NCBI RefSeq assembly: GCF_020627745.1
Contig: NZ_JAHDGE010000012.1
Span: 1 to 59,650 of the forward strand
Direction of reading: 5' to 3'
DNA length: 59,650 nt
From: Pseudooctadecabacter sp.
GTDB taxonomy: Bacteria; Pseudomonadota; Alphaproteobacteria; Rhodobacterales; Rhodobacteraceae
The stretch's first letter is position 1. Each line of letters starts with the position of its first letter. Positions 48,450 through 58,050 of the stretch are shown here, one piece after another. A model generated the notes under the pieces. The model saw only the letters and a list, made by a program, of their open reading frames with translations, was not told the DNA's origin and did no database searches. Made by a program: the position numbers and the translations under genes.

Positions 48450-49757
48450 ATGCGTTATATGGCCACCTACGACTTGATGGAAACCATGCGCAACACCAAT
48501 GAATGGCTGGGCGCATCCGCGCGCGCCATGGCGTCCTATCCCGCCTTCGCCCTGTGGCCCAATCCGGCGATGGAAATGATGCGCGCATGGGGTGAAGTCA
48601 CGGAACGCAGTTTCGCCCGCATGGTGGCCAAACCTGACTGGAACATCGACAACTTCACCGCCGAGGATGGCCGTGACCACATCGTGTCCACCCGCAAGAT
48701 GGTCGAAAAACCCTTTGGCGATCTGATCCACTTTCGCATCGCAGGCCGCCATACGCGCAAGCGCAAGGTCCTGCTGGTCGCGCCGATGTCGGGCCATTAT
48801 GCGACCTTGCTGCGCAAGACCGTGATTTCCCTGTTGCCCGACTGTGAGGTCTATATCACCGACTGGCACAACGCGCGCGACATCCCTGTCAGCGCGGGCA
48901 AGTTCGATGTCGAGGATTACACCCTTTATCTGGCGGATTTCATGCGCATTCTGGGGCCGGACACCCATGTGATTGCCGTCTGCCAGCCCGTTCCGCTGAC
49001 GCTGGCCGCGACGGCCTATCTGGCGGATGTGGACCCTGACGCGCAGCCGCGGTCGCTGACACTGATCGGTGGCCCTGTCGATCCCAATGCCGCGCCGACC
49101 GAGGTGACCGATTTTGGCCATTCGGTCACGATGGGGCAGTTGGAAGAAACGATGATCCAGCGGGTCGGCTTCAAATACGACGGGGTGGGCCGGATGGTCT
49201 ATCCGGGTCTTTTGCAACTGGCATCCTTCATCTCGATGAACGGCGAAACCCATGCCAAGGCGTTTCAGAACCAGATCATGGCCGTCGCCAAGGGCGAGGC
49301 ATCCGATCACGACAAACACAATCTGTTCTACGACGAATATCTTGCGGTCATGGACATGACGGCGGAATTTTATCTGTCCACAGTCGAACGTATCTTCAAG
49401 AACCGCGAAATTGCGAAGAACGCTTTCGTGGTGGATGGCAAACAGATTGATTTCGGAAAGATTACGAATGTCGCGGTCAAGATTGTGGAGGGTGAGAAAG
49501 ACGACATCTCTGCCCCCGGTCAATGTCTGGCGGCCCTTGATCTGCTGACCGGTCTGGACGACAGCAAGAAGGCCGCCCACCTTGAACCGGGTGCCGGTCA
49601 TTACGGTATTTTCGCAGGCAAAAGCTGGCGCAACAACATCCGGCCACTCGTGCTGGAATTCATCGACGCCAATGCCAGCGGTCCGGCCACCTCGAAAGGG
49701 CCTGCGACCGTGGCCGCTGTCAAATCGGCTGCAAACAAGAACAAAAAGGCGGTCTGA
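48450..49757 (+). CDS. phaZ: Intracellular PHA depolymerase
   Basis: The 435-residue enzyme mobilises stored PHA in the cytoplasm. It has the depolymerase core APMSGHYATLLRKTV, YITDWHNARDIP and the nucleophile segment VIAVCQP with Cys178; a C-terminal HLEPGAGHYGIFAGK carries the His. The ATG at 48450 follows GTGAGG, 6 bases upstream, and gives MRYMATYDLMETM, the family start. Upstream in-frame codons lack homology. The Lys/Ala-rich tail may bind granules or nucleic acid. Confidence 0.95.
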   Translation: MRYMATYDLMETMRNTNEWLGASARAMASYPAFALWPNPAMEMMRAWGEVTERSFARMVAKPDWNIDNFTAEDGRDHIVSTRKMVEKPFGDLIHFRIAGRHTRKRKVLLVAPMSGHYATLLRKTVISLLPDCEVYITDWHNARDIPVSAGKFDVEDYTLYLADFMRILGPDTHVIAVCQPVPLTLAATAYLADVDPDAQPRSLTLIGGPVDPNAAPTEVTDFGHSVTMGQLEETMIQRVGFKYDGVGRMVYPGLLQLASFISMNGETHAKAFQNQIMAVAKGEASDHDKHNLFYDEYLAVMDMTAEFYLSTVERIFKNREIAKNAFVVDGKQIDFGKITNVAVKIVEGEKDDISAPGQCLAALDLLTGLDDSKKAAHLEPGAGHYGIFAGKSWRNNIRPLVLEFIDANASGPATSKGPATVAAVKSAANKNKKAV

Positions 49758-49770
49758 CCGGCGTCACGGA

Positions 49771-50481
49771 TCAGCGCAGCACAAGCGGCTGGCGCATCCA
49801 CGCATAAAGCGCTTCGGTCACGCCTTCGGGGTCTTCCAGCATGGACATGTGCCCGACCCCGTCCAACACGCCCAGTTTGGCGTAGGGGATCAGTTCTGCC
49901 ATAAATTCCTGCCGTTTTAACGGAACGACCTGATCGTCCGATCCGGCCAGAACAAGGGTCGGCTGCGTGATGCGCCGCAATGTGCCCTGCTGGTCGCGCC
50001 GGCGTTGCATCGCGCGTTCCTGCCGCACGTAAATGTCAGCCCCCAGCGACAGCGCCATATCCTGAAGCTCTGCCATCGCCGCCTGCTGGCGCAGCCCCGG
50101 ACCGACGTAGCGGGGCAGAACCTCGGATTGGAGCATCCCGTCAAACCGGCCCGCCCGTGCGGCGATCATGCGCGGCTCGCGGTCGGCTGCCTCTTGTGGG
50201 GTGTCCATCAGCGCATTGGTCCCCAAAAGCGCCAGCCGGATCACCCGTTCGGGCGCGCGACGCGCCAGTTCCAGCGCAACAATGCCGCCCATGCCATGAC
50301 CACACAGGGCAAATTTCTGTGGCAGGGACGACAACAGACCCGACGCAATTTCCTCGATGCGGTCGCCGGTGCACACCGGGGCGACCGTCACCGGGCGCTC
50401 ATAACTCAAAACCGTCAGCTGGGTGGCCCAGACGCGCGCGTCGCACATCATGCCGGGCAATAAAACCAAGGGTTCTGCCAT
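49771..50481 (-). CDS. Alpha/beta-fold hydrolase with Gly at the nucleophile position
   Basis: The 236-residue protein has the fold, oxyanion region and acid/base residues of an alpha/beta hydrolase (LLPGMMCDARVW, Asp182/183 in AGSDDQVVP, His211 in DGVGHMS). The nucleophile elbow reads LCGHGMGG (residue 63), where relatives have GHSMGG, because the codon is GGC and not AGC. It is otherwise intact, so it is either inactive, uses another residue, or has a regulatory role. It converges on phaZ with a 13-bp gap. Confidence 0.85.
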   Translation of the reverse strand: MAEPLVLLPGMMCDARVWATQLTVLSYERPVTVAPVCTGDRIEEIASGLLSSLPQKFALCGHGMGGIVALELARRAPERVIRLALLGTNALMDTPQEAADREPRMIAARAGRFDGMLQSEVLPRYVGPGLRQQAAMAELQDMALSLGADIYVRQERAMQRRRDQQGTLRRITQPTLVLAGSDDQVVPLKRQEFMAELIPYAKLGVLDGVGHMSMLEDPEGVTEALYAWMRQPLVLR

Positions 50482-50562
50482 CTTCGCCTTCCGGATCGCG
50501 GGTTTGCCTGTCGCGGCGATTGTTCATGCCCTCACCCCAGACGCAACCCCTTTTCGGACCTG

Positions 50563-51447
50563 CTAAAGGTGTTTCGCCCATTGGGTCAGACGGGCGGCCA
50601 GCGGCGCCGTTTGCGCGGGGCTGAAAACATCCCCCGCCATGACATGACCCATGGCGTCATCGTGCGGCCCGCGCACAAGCACATCTTCGGTCACCGGCCC
50701 ACCCCACCGGCGCATCACCTTGCGGGTTCTGGCCGGATGCACGACCTGATCATCCTCGCAAAAGGCGAAATAGGCGGGCGCGCGGATGTCCTCGATCGGG
50801 GCCGACAGGGCGGCGCGCACGGCATCCGCCATGGTATAGACGGCCCTGCTGTCGTACCGGACCGTCCACAAGGCCGCGTGATCATCCGATATGGGATCAA
50901 ACGACCTCTCGCGGCCCGCGACAAGATGACCCCAACGCCGCACACCGGGCATCTGCAACAGCATGTGGGCTGCGCGGTTGCGCAATCCGAAATTGGGGGA
51001 GATATGGATGACCCCCTTGATATCGTCGCGCCGGGCGGTGGCCTCTGTCAGCAGGGTGCAGCCGGTGGAACACCCCATAACGATCATTTCCTCGCCCAGC
51101 GCCTGCCCGATGGACAAGGCCTCCGCCACATCAGCCTGCCAGTCGGACAGCCGCGCGCGGCCCATGGCTGCCCCGTCCTGTCCGTGGCCTGTCAACCGCG
51201 CAAAATAAAGGTTCGCCCCAAGGGCTCTGGCAACCATATCCGGCAGGGGCCTGACCTCGGCTGCGGTGGCCGAAAATCCGTGGACATAGACAATCGACAG
51301 GTCCGTTCTGACGCCCGCTTGCCCCGCCCAGACCAGATGTTTGCCGCACCCTGCGCGCACGCCCCCCGCCTTCGCCTCACAGTCGGCCAGCCAGTCTTCC
51401 AGGCCGTCAAGATCGGGCTGCGGTGGCAATTCAGGGCTGTCAGACAC
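50563..51447 (-). CDS. Alpha/beta-fold hydrolase, esterase-like
   Basis: The 294-residue protein has an oxyanion-loop VYVHGFSATAAE, a TGHGQDG segment, and an intact nucleophile Ser127 in GCSTG; candidate Asp and His lie in CEDDQVVHP and GPHDDAMGH. The GTG at 51447 is used because AAGGTG precedes it and it removes an Arg/Trp/Pro-rich upstream tail that looks like shadow coding. It overlaps the MFS transporter stop by 8 bases, implying coupled translation and a possible link between the transported compound and ester hydrolysis. Confidence 0.82.
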   Translation of the reverse strand: MSDSPELPPQPDLDGLEDWLADCEAKAGGVRAGCGKHLVWAGQAGVRTDLSIVYVHGFSATAAEVRPLPDMVARALGANLYFARLTGHGQDGAAMGRARLSDWQADVAEALSIGQALGEEMIVMGCSTGCTLLTEATARRDDIKGVIHISPNFGLRNRAAHMLLQMPGVRRWGHLVAGRERSFDPISDDHAALWTVRYDSRAVYTMADAVRAALSAPIEDIRAPAYFAFCEDDQVVHPARTRKVMRRWGGPVTEDVLVRGPHDDAMGHVMAGDVFSPAQTAPLAARLTQWAKHL

Positions 51448-52783
51448 TCTGCAACACCTTGCGCGCAAGGGGCTGATAAATCGCCAGAAGCAAGATCGCG
51501 GAGACCGCAAGGATGCCGGCAGGCACCAAGGTGACGGCCCAGTGCAGCGCGTCCAATGCCTCCGGTGTCTGGTCCACCCGTCCCAGTGTCGTCTCAACCC
51601 AGCCATACGCACTCAGGATCAGGCCCAGCACCAGCGGCGCAATGGCGTTGGCGGCCTTCTGTCCGAACAGCCAGATCGCGGAAAACGCGCCCTCGATCGC
51701 CTCGCCCGTTCGGGCGCGGGTGACATCCATCAGGTCGGGATAGATCGCCCATGGGATCTGCTGGTAGGATCCGTTGGTCATTCCGGCAAGAACGAACATG
51801 CCCGCCACCACCGTCACATTGGTCGATGGCAGAACGGCATAAAGCCCGTACAGCAGGGCCACATACAGCATCAGCCCCACGAAAAGCGCCCCGACCTTGC
51901 CCAGCCGCGCAGAGGCATAGACCCAGCCGGCCTGGCTCAGGATGGATCCAACGGTGAACGCGGCAAACATCAGGCTTAGCACAGTCAGCGCCACCGCCGC
52001 CCCCGACAGCGGCGTGTCACCGGTGTCATTGACCAGATAAAGCGCGGCAAAGGGCAATCCGGCGGTGATCAACGCAATGGCCAGTGTCATCACACCGTAC
52101 AGAACCGCCAGCGTCACAAAGGCCCTGTTTGAAAAGACCAGCGTCATCATCCGCCACGGACTGACCGAGGATGGCGTGTCAATGCGCGGCGCCCGGCGGG
52201 TGGAAAAGACTGACAGCCAGATTGCGCCGATGATCAGCGGGCTGACCGTGAGGGCCGCTGACCCGTACCCCGATCCCGCCGCAATACCGGGGATCAGCGC
52301 CCCGCCCACCAGAATGCCCACGCTGGCAAACCCCATGCGCCACGCGGTCATGGCGGACCTTTCGCGCGGGTCCTGCGTGACTTCCCCCGCCATGGCACCG
52401 TAGGGGATTGCGACCATGGTAAAGCCCAGCGTCGCCACCATGAAAAAGCCCAGCACCCAAGGAAGGGCTGCGGTCCCGGTGAGCCCGCCCGGCGTGGAAA
52501 AAAGCCCCACCATGCCGGCCACCATCACAACCGCCCCTGCCACCATCCACGGCGCGCGGCGGCCCCAGCGCGTGTTGGTCCGGTCGCTCAGGTACCCCAC
52601 AAGAGGGTCCGTGATCATGTCGAAAATCAAGACGGCGGTCGTGGCCAGCCCCGCAACCTCGACAGGGACCCCCAGTACGGACGTCAGATAGGCAAAGACC
52701 AGCAGCTGTTTGACCACCACGAAGACCACAACGCCCATATCGGCAAGGCCCCATCCGGCCTTTTGTCCCATCGTCAATGCCAT
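51440..52783 (-). CDS. MFS transporter, GPH (glycoside-pentoside-hexuronide) type
   Basis: The 447-residue protein has about twelve membrane helices and the GPH-type signature DPLVGYLSDRTNTRWGRRAPW between helices 2 and 3 (written here as DPLVGYLSDRTNT and RWGRRAPW). The ATG at 52783 follows AGGAG. GPH members move sugars with cations; other roseobacter members may carry different small molecules. It is coupled to the downstream esterase-like hydrolase. Confidence 0.9.
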   Translation of the reverse strand: MALTMGQKAGWGLADMGVVVFVVVKQLLVFAYLTSVLGVPVEVAGLATTAVLIFDMITDPLVGYLSDRTNTRWGRRAPWMVAGAVVMVAGMVGLFSTPGGLTGTAALPWVLGFFMVATLGFTMVAIPYGAMAGEVTQDPRERSAMTAWRMGFASVGILVGGALIPGIAAGSGYGSAALTVSPLIIGAIWLSVFSTRRAPRIDTPSSVSPWRMMTLVFSNRAFVTLAVLYGVMTLAIALITAGLPFAALYLVNDTGDTPLSGAAVALTVLSLMFAAFTVGSILSQAGWVYASARLGKVGALFVGLMLYVALLYGLYAVLPSTNVTVVAGMFVLAGMTNGSYQQIPWAIYPDLMDVTRARTGEAIEGAFSAIWLFGQKAANAIAPLVLGLILSAYGWVETTLGRVDQTPEALDALHWAVTLVPAGILAVSAILLLAIYQPLARKVLQSV

Positions 52784-52859
52784 TGAATGCTCCTCCCAAA
52801 GCGTTTGGCAAAGCCTAGACAGAACTGTCCCCGTCCCCAAAGCAAAACGTGGGGTCACA

Positions 52860-52880
52860 CCAAAATTCACCGAATTTTGG
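52860..52880. repeat. AT-rich inverted repeat, near copy of 35665-35684
   Basis: Arms CCAAAATTC and GAATTTTGG surround ACC. It lies between two minus-strand genes (hydrolase 52898-53641 and the MFS gene), where it could end the hydrolase transcript. Confidence 0.75.
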
Positions 52881-52897
52881 TCTGCGGCCACCGGCCC

Positions 52898-53641
52898 TTA
52901 AGGCGCGTCCGCCAGCACTTCGTCCAGCGCGGTTTCAATGACGGTCAGGCAGTCGGGTGCGGAAAACGAATGATCGGCCCCTTTGACAAGGGTCAATCGC
53001 GCGTCGGCGCAGGTCATGTGGTCCAACAGCCGCGTGCCCCAGTCCACCGGCACCGATGTGTCTGCCGTGCCCAGCACCAACCGCACAGGACAGTTCAGGA
53101 CAAGCGGGTCACGCAGGACCAGCCGGTCACGGCCCTCTTCGATCAGACGTTTCGTGATGATGTAGGGCTCGCCATACTCCGACGGCAGGGCGACGCGGCC
53201 CTCGCGCATCAGCTTCGCGCGCATCAGGTCGTCAAAACCCGCCCAAAAGCCGTCTTCGGTGAAATCCGGTGCCGCCGCAATCCCCACAAGTCCGGCCACG
53301 CGATCCGGCATGTCCCGCGCAATCAGCAGCGAAATCCAACCGCCCATGGAGGACCCGACCAGCACGACCGGCCCGTCGATCCGGCCCAAAACTGCACAGG
53401 CGTCTTCAAACCAGTCGCCAATGGCGCCGTCTGTAAACTCCCCACCGCTGGACCCGTGGCCGGAATAGTCAAACCGCACAAATGCCTGGCCCCGCGCCTG
53501 CGCCCATTTTTCCAGAAACAGGGCTTTTGTGCCTTCCATGTCGGACTTGAAGCCCCCCAGAAAGACCACCGTGGGGCCGCTGCCTTCGGTCATGTGATAG
53601 GCGATGTCCCGCCCGTGGTTGGTGGTAAATGTTTCCGGCAT
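52898..53641 (-). CDS. Alpha/beta-fold hydrolase, ABHD10-like
   Basis: The 247-residue protein has VVFLGGFKSDMEGTKA, the FDYSGHGSSGG segment, nucleophile Ser98 in GSSMGG, Asp194 in GTADTSVP and His224 in GADHSF, so the triad is complete. It resembles ABHD10-type thioesterase/esterases; the substrate is unknown. It is divergent from thrS across about 250 bp that contain dispersed-motif copy H. Confidence 0.88.
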   Translation of the reverse strand: MPETFTTNHGRDIAYHMTEGSGPTVVFLGGFKSDMEGTKALFLEKWAQARGQAFVRFDYSGHGSSGGEFTDGAIGDWFEDACAVLGRIDGPVVLVGSSMGGWISLLIARDMPDRVAGLVGIAAAPDFTEDGFWAGFDDLMRAKLMREGRVALPSEYGEPYIITKRLIEEGRDRLVLRDPLVLNCPVRLVLGTADTSVPVDWGTRLLDHMTCADARLTLVKGADHSFSAPDCLTVIETALDEVLADAP

Positions 53642-53745
53642 CCGGCCCTCTTTTCGTGTCTTTGTGTGGCAACCCTATCTTAGGGCACGGGGGCGGTAAA
53701 ACATGCGAACATCCGTGGGCGGAACTTTGCACGGCGACCGGGTGA

Positions 53746-53780
53746 CGCCTCCGGCGGAGGTATTTGAGAACCAGAGAAAA
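53746..53780 (-). repeat. Dispersed intergenic motif, copy H
   Basis: On the minus strand TTTTCTCTGGTTCTCAAATA is followed by CCTCCGCCGGAGGC, which adds a CCTCCGCCGGAGG dyad. Unlike the other copies it lies between divergent genes, in the 254-bp thrS leader where no gene is visible. This argues against a purely terminator role. Confidence 0.75.
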
Positions 53781-53895
53781 CACAGGCGCGCCCGTGGCTG
53801 GTTGACGGCGCATGCCACATCCGCCAAAAGCCAATGACATATTGAACCCGCAACCGGACGCTTCGTAGGCGTCAAACCGACGAGGAGCCAAGCAC

Positions 53896-55842
53896 ATGGC
53901 CCAGATCTCCCTTACATTCCCTGACGGCAATGCGCGTGACTACGATGCAGGTGTCACTGCGGCCGATGTCGCCGCATCCATCGCGACGAGCCTCGCCAAA
54001 AAGGCGATCAGTGCGACCGTGAATGGCGAACATTATGATCTGCAGTGGCCGATCAATGCCGATGCCAGCATCGCCATCAACACCATGAAGGACGAGGCCC
54101 CCGCGCTTGAGCTGATCCGCCACGATCTGGCGCATATCATGGCGCGTGCGGTGCAGGAAATCTGGCCGGACACGCAGGTCACCATCGGCCCCGTGATCGA
54201 CAACGGCTGGTACTATGATTTCGACCGCAAGGACCCGTTCACGCCCGAAGACCTCTCCGTCATCGAAAAGAAGATGAAAGAGATCATCAACAAACGCGAC
54301 GCCGTGCGCACCGAAGTCTGGGAACGTGAAAAGGCAATCCAGTATTACAAGGACCGTGGTGAGCCCTATAAGGTCGAACTGATCGAAAGCATCCCCGGCA
54401 ATGAAGACCTGCGCATGTATTGGCATGGCGACTGGCAGGACCTGTGCCGTGGCCCGCATTTGCAGAACACCGGTCAGGTGCCGGGTGATTCATGGAAACT
54501 CATGTCCATCGCAGGCGCCTATTGGCGTGGGGATTCTGACCGCGCCATGTTGCAGCGCATCTATGGTGTGGCGTTCCAGAACAAGGAACAGCTGCGCGCC
54601 CATATGAATATGCTTGAGGAAGCCGCAAAGCGCGACCACCGCAAGCTGGGCCGCGAGATGGACCTTTATCACATGCAGGAAGAGGCCCCCGGTCAGGTGT
54701 TCTGGCACCCCAACGGCTGGCTCATCTACACCCAGTTGCAAGACTATATGCGCCGCAAACAGCGTGCAGGCGGATATGTTGAGGTGAACACCCCGCAGGT
54801 CGTGGACCGCAAGCTGTGGGAGGCGTCGGGCCACTGGGAGAAGTACCAAGAAAACATGTTCATCGTCGAAGTGGACGAAGACCACGCCCGCGAAAAGGCT
54901 GTGAACGCCCTGAAGCCCATGAACTGCCCCTGCCATGTGCAGGTCTACAACCAAGGTCTGAAATCCTACCGCGACCTGCCTTTGCGCATGGCGGAATTCG
55001 GGTCGTGCAACCGCTATGAACCCTCAGGCGCGCTGCACGGCATCATGCGCGTGCGCGGGTTTACGCAGGATGACGGGCACATCTTCTGCACCGAAGAACA
55101 GATCGAATCCGAGACCGCCGAGTTCATCAAGTTCCTGTCTGAGGTTTACAAAGACCTCGGGTTTGAGAACTTCAGCGTCAAATTCTCCGACCGGCCCGAC
55201 ACCCGTGCGGGTTCCGATGAGGTCTGGGACAAGGCCGAGGCCGCGTTGTTGCAAGCCACTCGCGCTGCTGGGATTGAACCAGAACTGAACCCCGGTGAAG
55301 GCGCGTTCTACGGTCCCAAGCTGGAATTCGTGCTGACCGACGCCATTGGCCGCGACTGGCAGTGTGGCACGCACCAAGTGGACTTCGTGCTGCCCGAACG
55401 TCTGGACGCGACCTATATTGGCGCGGACGGTGAAAAGCACCGCCCTGTCATGTTGCACCGCGCGACATTGGGCAGTTTTGAGCGGTTCATCGGCATCCTG
55501 ATCGAAGAACACGCCGGTAAACTGCCGTTCTGGCTGGCCCCGCGTCAGGTCGTCGTGGCCTCGATCATCTCGGACGCGGATGACTACGTGCATGAGGTCG
55601 TGGCCGCGTTGAAGGCCGCAGGCGTGCGCGCCGAGGCGGATATCCGCAACGAAAAGATCAACTACAAGGTCCGTGAACATTCACTGGGCAAGGTGCCGAT
55701 CATTCTGGCCTGCGGCGGGCGTGAGGTTGAGGAACGCACAGTCTCCGTCCGGCGGCTTGGCGAAAAGCAGACCTCTGTAACATCCCTGACCGAAATCGTG
55801 GACGAATTGGCGAAATCCGCCACACCGCCCGATCTTTTGTAA
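53896..55842 (+). CDS. thrS: Threonyl-tRNA synthetase
   Basis: The 648 residues show an N-terminal TGS domain (1-60), an editing/TGS-linked domain with the [10 protein letters not shown] motif, a class II catalytic core with zinc-binding Cys in [10 protein letters not shown], and a C-terminal anticodon-binding domain (about 545-640). The ATG at 53896 is preceded by GAGGAG. A strong terminator follows the gene. Confidence 0.98.
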   Translation: MAQISLTFPDGNARDYDAGVTAADVAASIATSLAKKAISATVNGEHYDLQWPINADASIAINTMKDEAPALELIRHDLAHIMARAVQEIWPDTQVTIGPVIDNGWYYDFDRKDPFTPEDLSVIEKKMKEIINKRDAVRTEVWEREKAIQYYKDRGEPYKVELIESIPGNEDLRMYWHGDWQDLCRGPHLQNTGQVPGDSWKLMSIAGAYWRGDSDRAMLQRIYGVAFQNKEQLRAHMNMLEEAAKRDHRKLGREMDLYHMQEEAPGQVFWHPNGWLIYTQLQDYMRRKQRAGGYVEVNTPQVVDRKLWEASGHWEKYQENMFIVEVDEDHAREKAVNALKPMNCPCHVQVYNQGLKSYRDLPLRMAEFGSCNRYEPSGALHGIMRVRGFTQDDGHIFCTEEQIESETAEFIKFLSEVYKDLGFENFSVKFSDRPDTRAGSDEVWDKAEAALLQATRAAGIEPELNPGEGAFYGPKLEFVLTDAIGRDWQCGTHQVDFVLPERLDATYIGADGEKHRPVMLHRATLGSFERFIGILIEEHAGKLPFWLAPRQVVVASIISDADDYVHEVVAALKAAGVRAEADIRNEKINYKVREHSLGKVPIILACGGREVEERTVSVRRLGEKQTSVTSLTEIVDELAKSATPPDLL

Positions 55843-55866
55843 CAAACCGCGTGATCGCAATGTTAC

Positions 55867-55905
55867 AGGCCCGGCCTGCGCGCAAACCCGCCGCAGGCCG
55901 GGCCT
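55867..55905 (+). terminator. Rho-independent terminator of thrS
   Basis: A perfect 14-bp GC-rich stem (arms AGGCCCGGCCTGCG and complement) with an 11-base loop is followed by TTGTTTTT, 24 bp past the thrS stop. It isolates thrS from the bufferin operon. Confidence 0.9.
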
Positions 55906-56062
55906 TTGTTTTTAGGGGTTTTGGGTCGCGCTACGGCTGACGAAACCTAACGGACGTGTGATGCACGGCCCCGTGAATAGCTTGTTAAGGCATGGTCAGC
56001 CTAATGTAGGTCAGTCGCCAGTCACGGCGCTTCACTGCAACAAACCAAATGGGAAACCTACC

Positions 56063-56365
56063 ATGTCCAAGACAACCACAACCCTCGCCCTTGCCGCGTC
56101 TGTCGCCACAGCCATCGCAGGCCTGTCCACTGCGGCCCACGCCCAGTCCAACGAAAAATGCTACGGCGTGTCGCTGGCCGGTGAAAATGACTGTGCCGCA
56201 GGCCCCGGCACAACATGCGCAGGCACATCCACAGTAGACTATCAGGGCAACGCCTGGACCTTCGTGCCAGCAGGCACCTGTGAGACCACATCCATCACCG
56301 ACGCCGCCGACGGTGTTGAGCGTATGGGGTCCCTGGAAGAGCTTGACCGCGACATCCCTGCATAA
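56063..56365 (+). CDS. bufA1: Bufferin-type RiPP precursor, DUF2282
   Basis: The 100-residue precursor has a Sec signal peptide with cleavage expected after residue 27 (STAAHAQ). The mature part carries four Cys (33, 44, 52, 73; spacing C-x10-C-x7-C-x20-C) in [24 protein letters not shown] and AGTCE, a DUF2282 pattern. In characterised relatives the DUF692 enzyme modifies Cys residues and the product binds copper in the periplasm. The ATG at 56063 is preceded only by GGGAAA; a longer frame upstream would destroy the signal peptide. Unlike most RiPP leaders, the leader is the signal sequence itself. Confidence 0.93.
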   Translation: MSKTTTTLALAASVATAIAGLSTAAHAQSNEKCYGVSLAGENDCAAGPGTTCAGTSTVDYQGNAWTFVPAGTCETTSITDAADGVERMGSLEELDRDIPA

Positions 56366-56373
56366 ACGCAGCC

Positions 56374-56402
56374 CCCCGTGTTTCATAAACCCCGTGTTTC
56401 AT
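56374..56402 (+). repeat. 13-bp direct repeat after bufA
   Basis: CCCCGTGTTTCAT occurs twice (56374-56386 and 56390-56402), spaced by three bases. Function unknown; it may be a regulator or RNA-processing target. Confidence 0.75.
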
Positions 56403-56408
56403 GACAAA

Positions 56409-56436
56409 GACGCCCATCCACACTAGGGTGGGCGTC
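56409..56436 (+). promoter_or_regulatory. Stem-loop between bufA and bufB
   Basis: GACGCCCA and TGGGCGTC form an 8-bp stem that can extend by a bulged C/G pair. With no T-run it is more likely an attenuator or 3'-end stabiliser that keeps precursor levels above the modifying enzymes. Confidence 0.6.
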
Positions 56437-56457
56437 AGTCCATAAGGAGCCTTCAGC

Positions 56458-57306
56458 ATGTTTGACGCCACGCGACCCACCCTGCCAAACCGTCCGGGCG
56501 TCGGATACAAGGCCCAGCATTTCAGCGATATCATGGACGATGCAGGCCCCGTGGGCTGGCTGGAAATCCACGCTGAAAACTACATGGGGATGGGCGGCCG
56601 CCCCTTGGCGCAACTGCGCGCCCTGTCTGAAAAATTTGCCTTTTCCGTCCACGGTGTGGGCCTCAGCATCGGGGGCGAAGGCCCGCTGGATGCGGACCAT
56701 CTGGCCCGTCTGAAAACCCTGTGCGACTGGCTGCAACCGGCCAGCTTTTCCGAACATCTGGCGTGGTCCACCCATGACAGCGCGTTCCTCAATGACCTTT
56801 TGCCCCTGCCCTATACGGCGGCCACGGTAAAACGGGTCGCGGATCATATTGATCAGGTGCAGGCGACGCTTGGGCGTCAAATGCTGCTGGAAAATCCCTC
56901 CAGCTACCTCGCCTTTGCCGAATCCGACATGTCCGAGACGGATTTTCTGGCCGAAATCGCCGCCCGCACGGGTTGTGGCCTGCTTTTGGATGTGAACAAC
57001 GTCTTTGTCAGCGCCACGAACCTTGGCTATTCGCCGCAAGGCTACATTGACGACTACCCCCTTGATCACGTTGGTGAAATTCACCTCGGCGGTCATGATG
57101 AGGACGAGGATGAGACCGGCGCGCCCTTGCTGATCGACAGCCACGGGGCCGAGGTTGTGGACCCTGTCTGGGCGCTGCTGGATTACACGCTGGCCCAATC
57201 CGGGCCGAAACCGCTGTTGATCGAATGGGACACCGATGTTCCCGAATGGTCGGTGCTGGTGGAGGAAACCAAACGCGCCGATGCGGCCCTGAAGGTCACG
57301 GCATGA
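56458..57306 (+). CDS. bufB: MNIO-family DUF692 RiPP-modifying enzyme
   Basis: The 282-residue TIM-barrel enzyme belongs to the multinuclear non-heme iron oxidases, which include methanobactin MbnB. Likely iron ligands are His21, His65 (SVHGVGLS), Glu99 (FSEHLAW), Glu145 (LLENPSSY), Asp178 and Asn180 (LLDVNNV), His209 (GEIHLGG), His229 and Glu256 (LIEWD). It would oxidise Cys of the BufA precursor with BufC. It follows bufA after 92 bp with AAGGAG ahead of its ATG, and it is coupled to bufC (ATGA). Confidence 0.94.
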   Translation: MFDATRPTLPNRPGVGYKAQHFSDIMDDAGPVGWLEIHAENYMGMGGRPLAQLRALSEKFAFSVHGVGLSIGGEGPLDADHLARLKTLCDWLQPASFSEHLAWSTHDSAFLNDLLPLPYTAATVKRVADHIDQVQATLGRQMLLENPSSYLAFAESDMSETDFLAEIAARTGCGLLLDVNNVFVSATNLGYSPQGYIDDYPLDHVGEIHLGGHDEDEDETGAPLLIDSHGAEVVDPVWALLDYTLAQSGPKPLLIEWDTDVPEWSVLVEETKRADAALKVTA

Positions 57307-58037
57307 TCACCACCCAATCCGAATTTCGCGCGGCCCTGATGGACCCGCAACAGCCGCCGCCCGAAGGCCTGCGCAATCCGGACGGCGCGCAGGCGACAAA
57401 GCGGTTCGACGTCTACCGCAACAACGTCGCCGTCAGCCTGACCGACGCGCTTGAGGCCGCCTTTCCGGTCGTTCACAAACTGGTCGGCACCGATTTTTTC
57501 CGCGCCATGGCAGGGGTTTACCTGCGCGCGCATCCGCCAAAATCCCCGCTGATGATGTTTTACGGCGACGATATGCCGGACTTTTTGGCAGGCTTCGGTC
57601 CGGCCCAATCCGTGCCCTATCTGCCCGATGTGGCACGGCTGGAACTGGCCCTGCGCCACAGCTACCACGCCGCAGATGCCACGCCGGTGTCCCCCGACGC
57701 GTTGGGCCAACTGCCGCCCGATACGCTGCCCCACGTGACATTCACCTTTGCGCCCTCGGTCCGGATCATCCCATCGACCTTTCCCCTGCGGGACATCTGG
57801 TGGTCCAACACCCACGGCGGTGACATCGCCCAAGGCGCGCAAGCCGCCCTGATCACCCGCCCCGAATTCGACCCCACGGTCGATGCCCTGACACCCCGGC
57901 AAGCCGCCGTCGCGCAGGCCCTCATGTCGTCCGAGCCGCTGGGCCATGCCCTGCGCCACGGTGGGGCTGGCTTCGACCTTGGCCCTCTGCTGGGGCTTTT
58001 GCTCGCCCGCAACGCCATTACCTCCCTCAAGACCTGA
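57303..58037 (+). CDS. bufC: DUF2063 partner protein of the MNIO enzyme
   Basis: The 244-residue protein has the DUF2063 features [22 protein letters not shown] and a C-terminal domain with PLRDIWWSN. In related clusters BufC binds BufB and recruits the precursor. The ATG at 57303 overlaps the bufB stop and gives the family start; a longer frame reaches back to 57225 inside bufB. Confidence 0.92.
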   Translation: MITTQSEFRAALMDPQQPPPEGLRNPDGAQATKRFDVYRNNVAVSLTDALEAAFPVVHKLVGTDFFRAMAGVYLRAHPPKSPLMMFYGDDMPDFLAGFGPAQSVPYLPDVARLELALRHSYHAADATPVSPDALGQLPPDTLPHVTFTFAPSVRIIPSTFPLRDIWWSNTHGGDIAQGAQAALITRPEFDPTVDALTPRQAAVAQALMSSEPLGHALRHGGAGFDLGPLLGLLLARNAITSLKT

Positions 58038-58050
58038 AAGAAGACCCCCC

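Noticed and set aside
55906-56062. ECF-type (SigF-like) promoter ahead of bufA
   Set aside because: Several GAAACC/CGTGAA-like stretches occur but none gives a convincing spacing; left unassigned.
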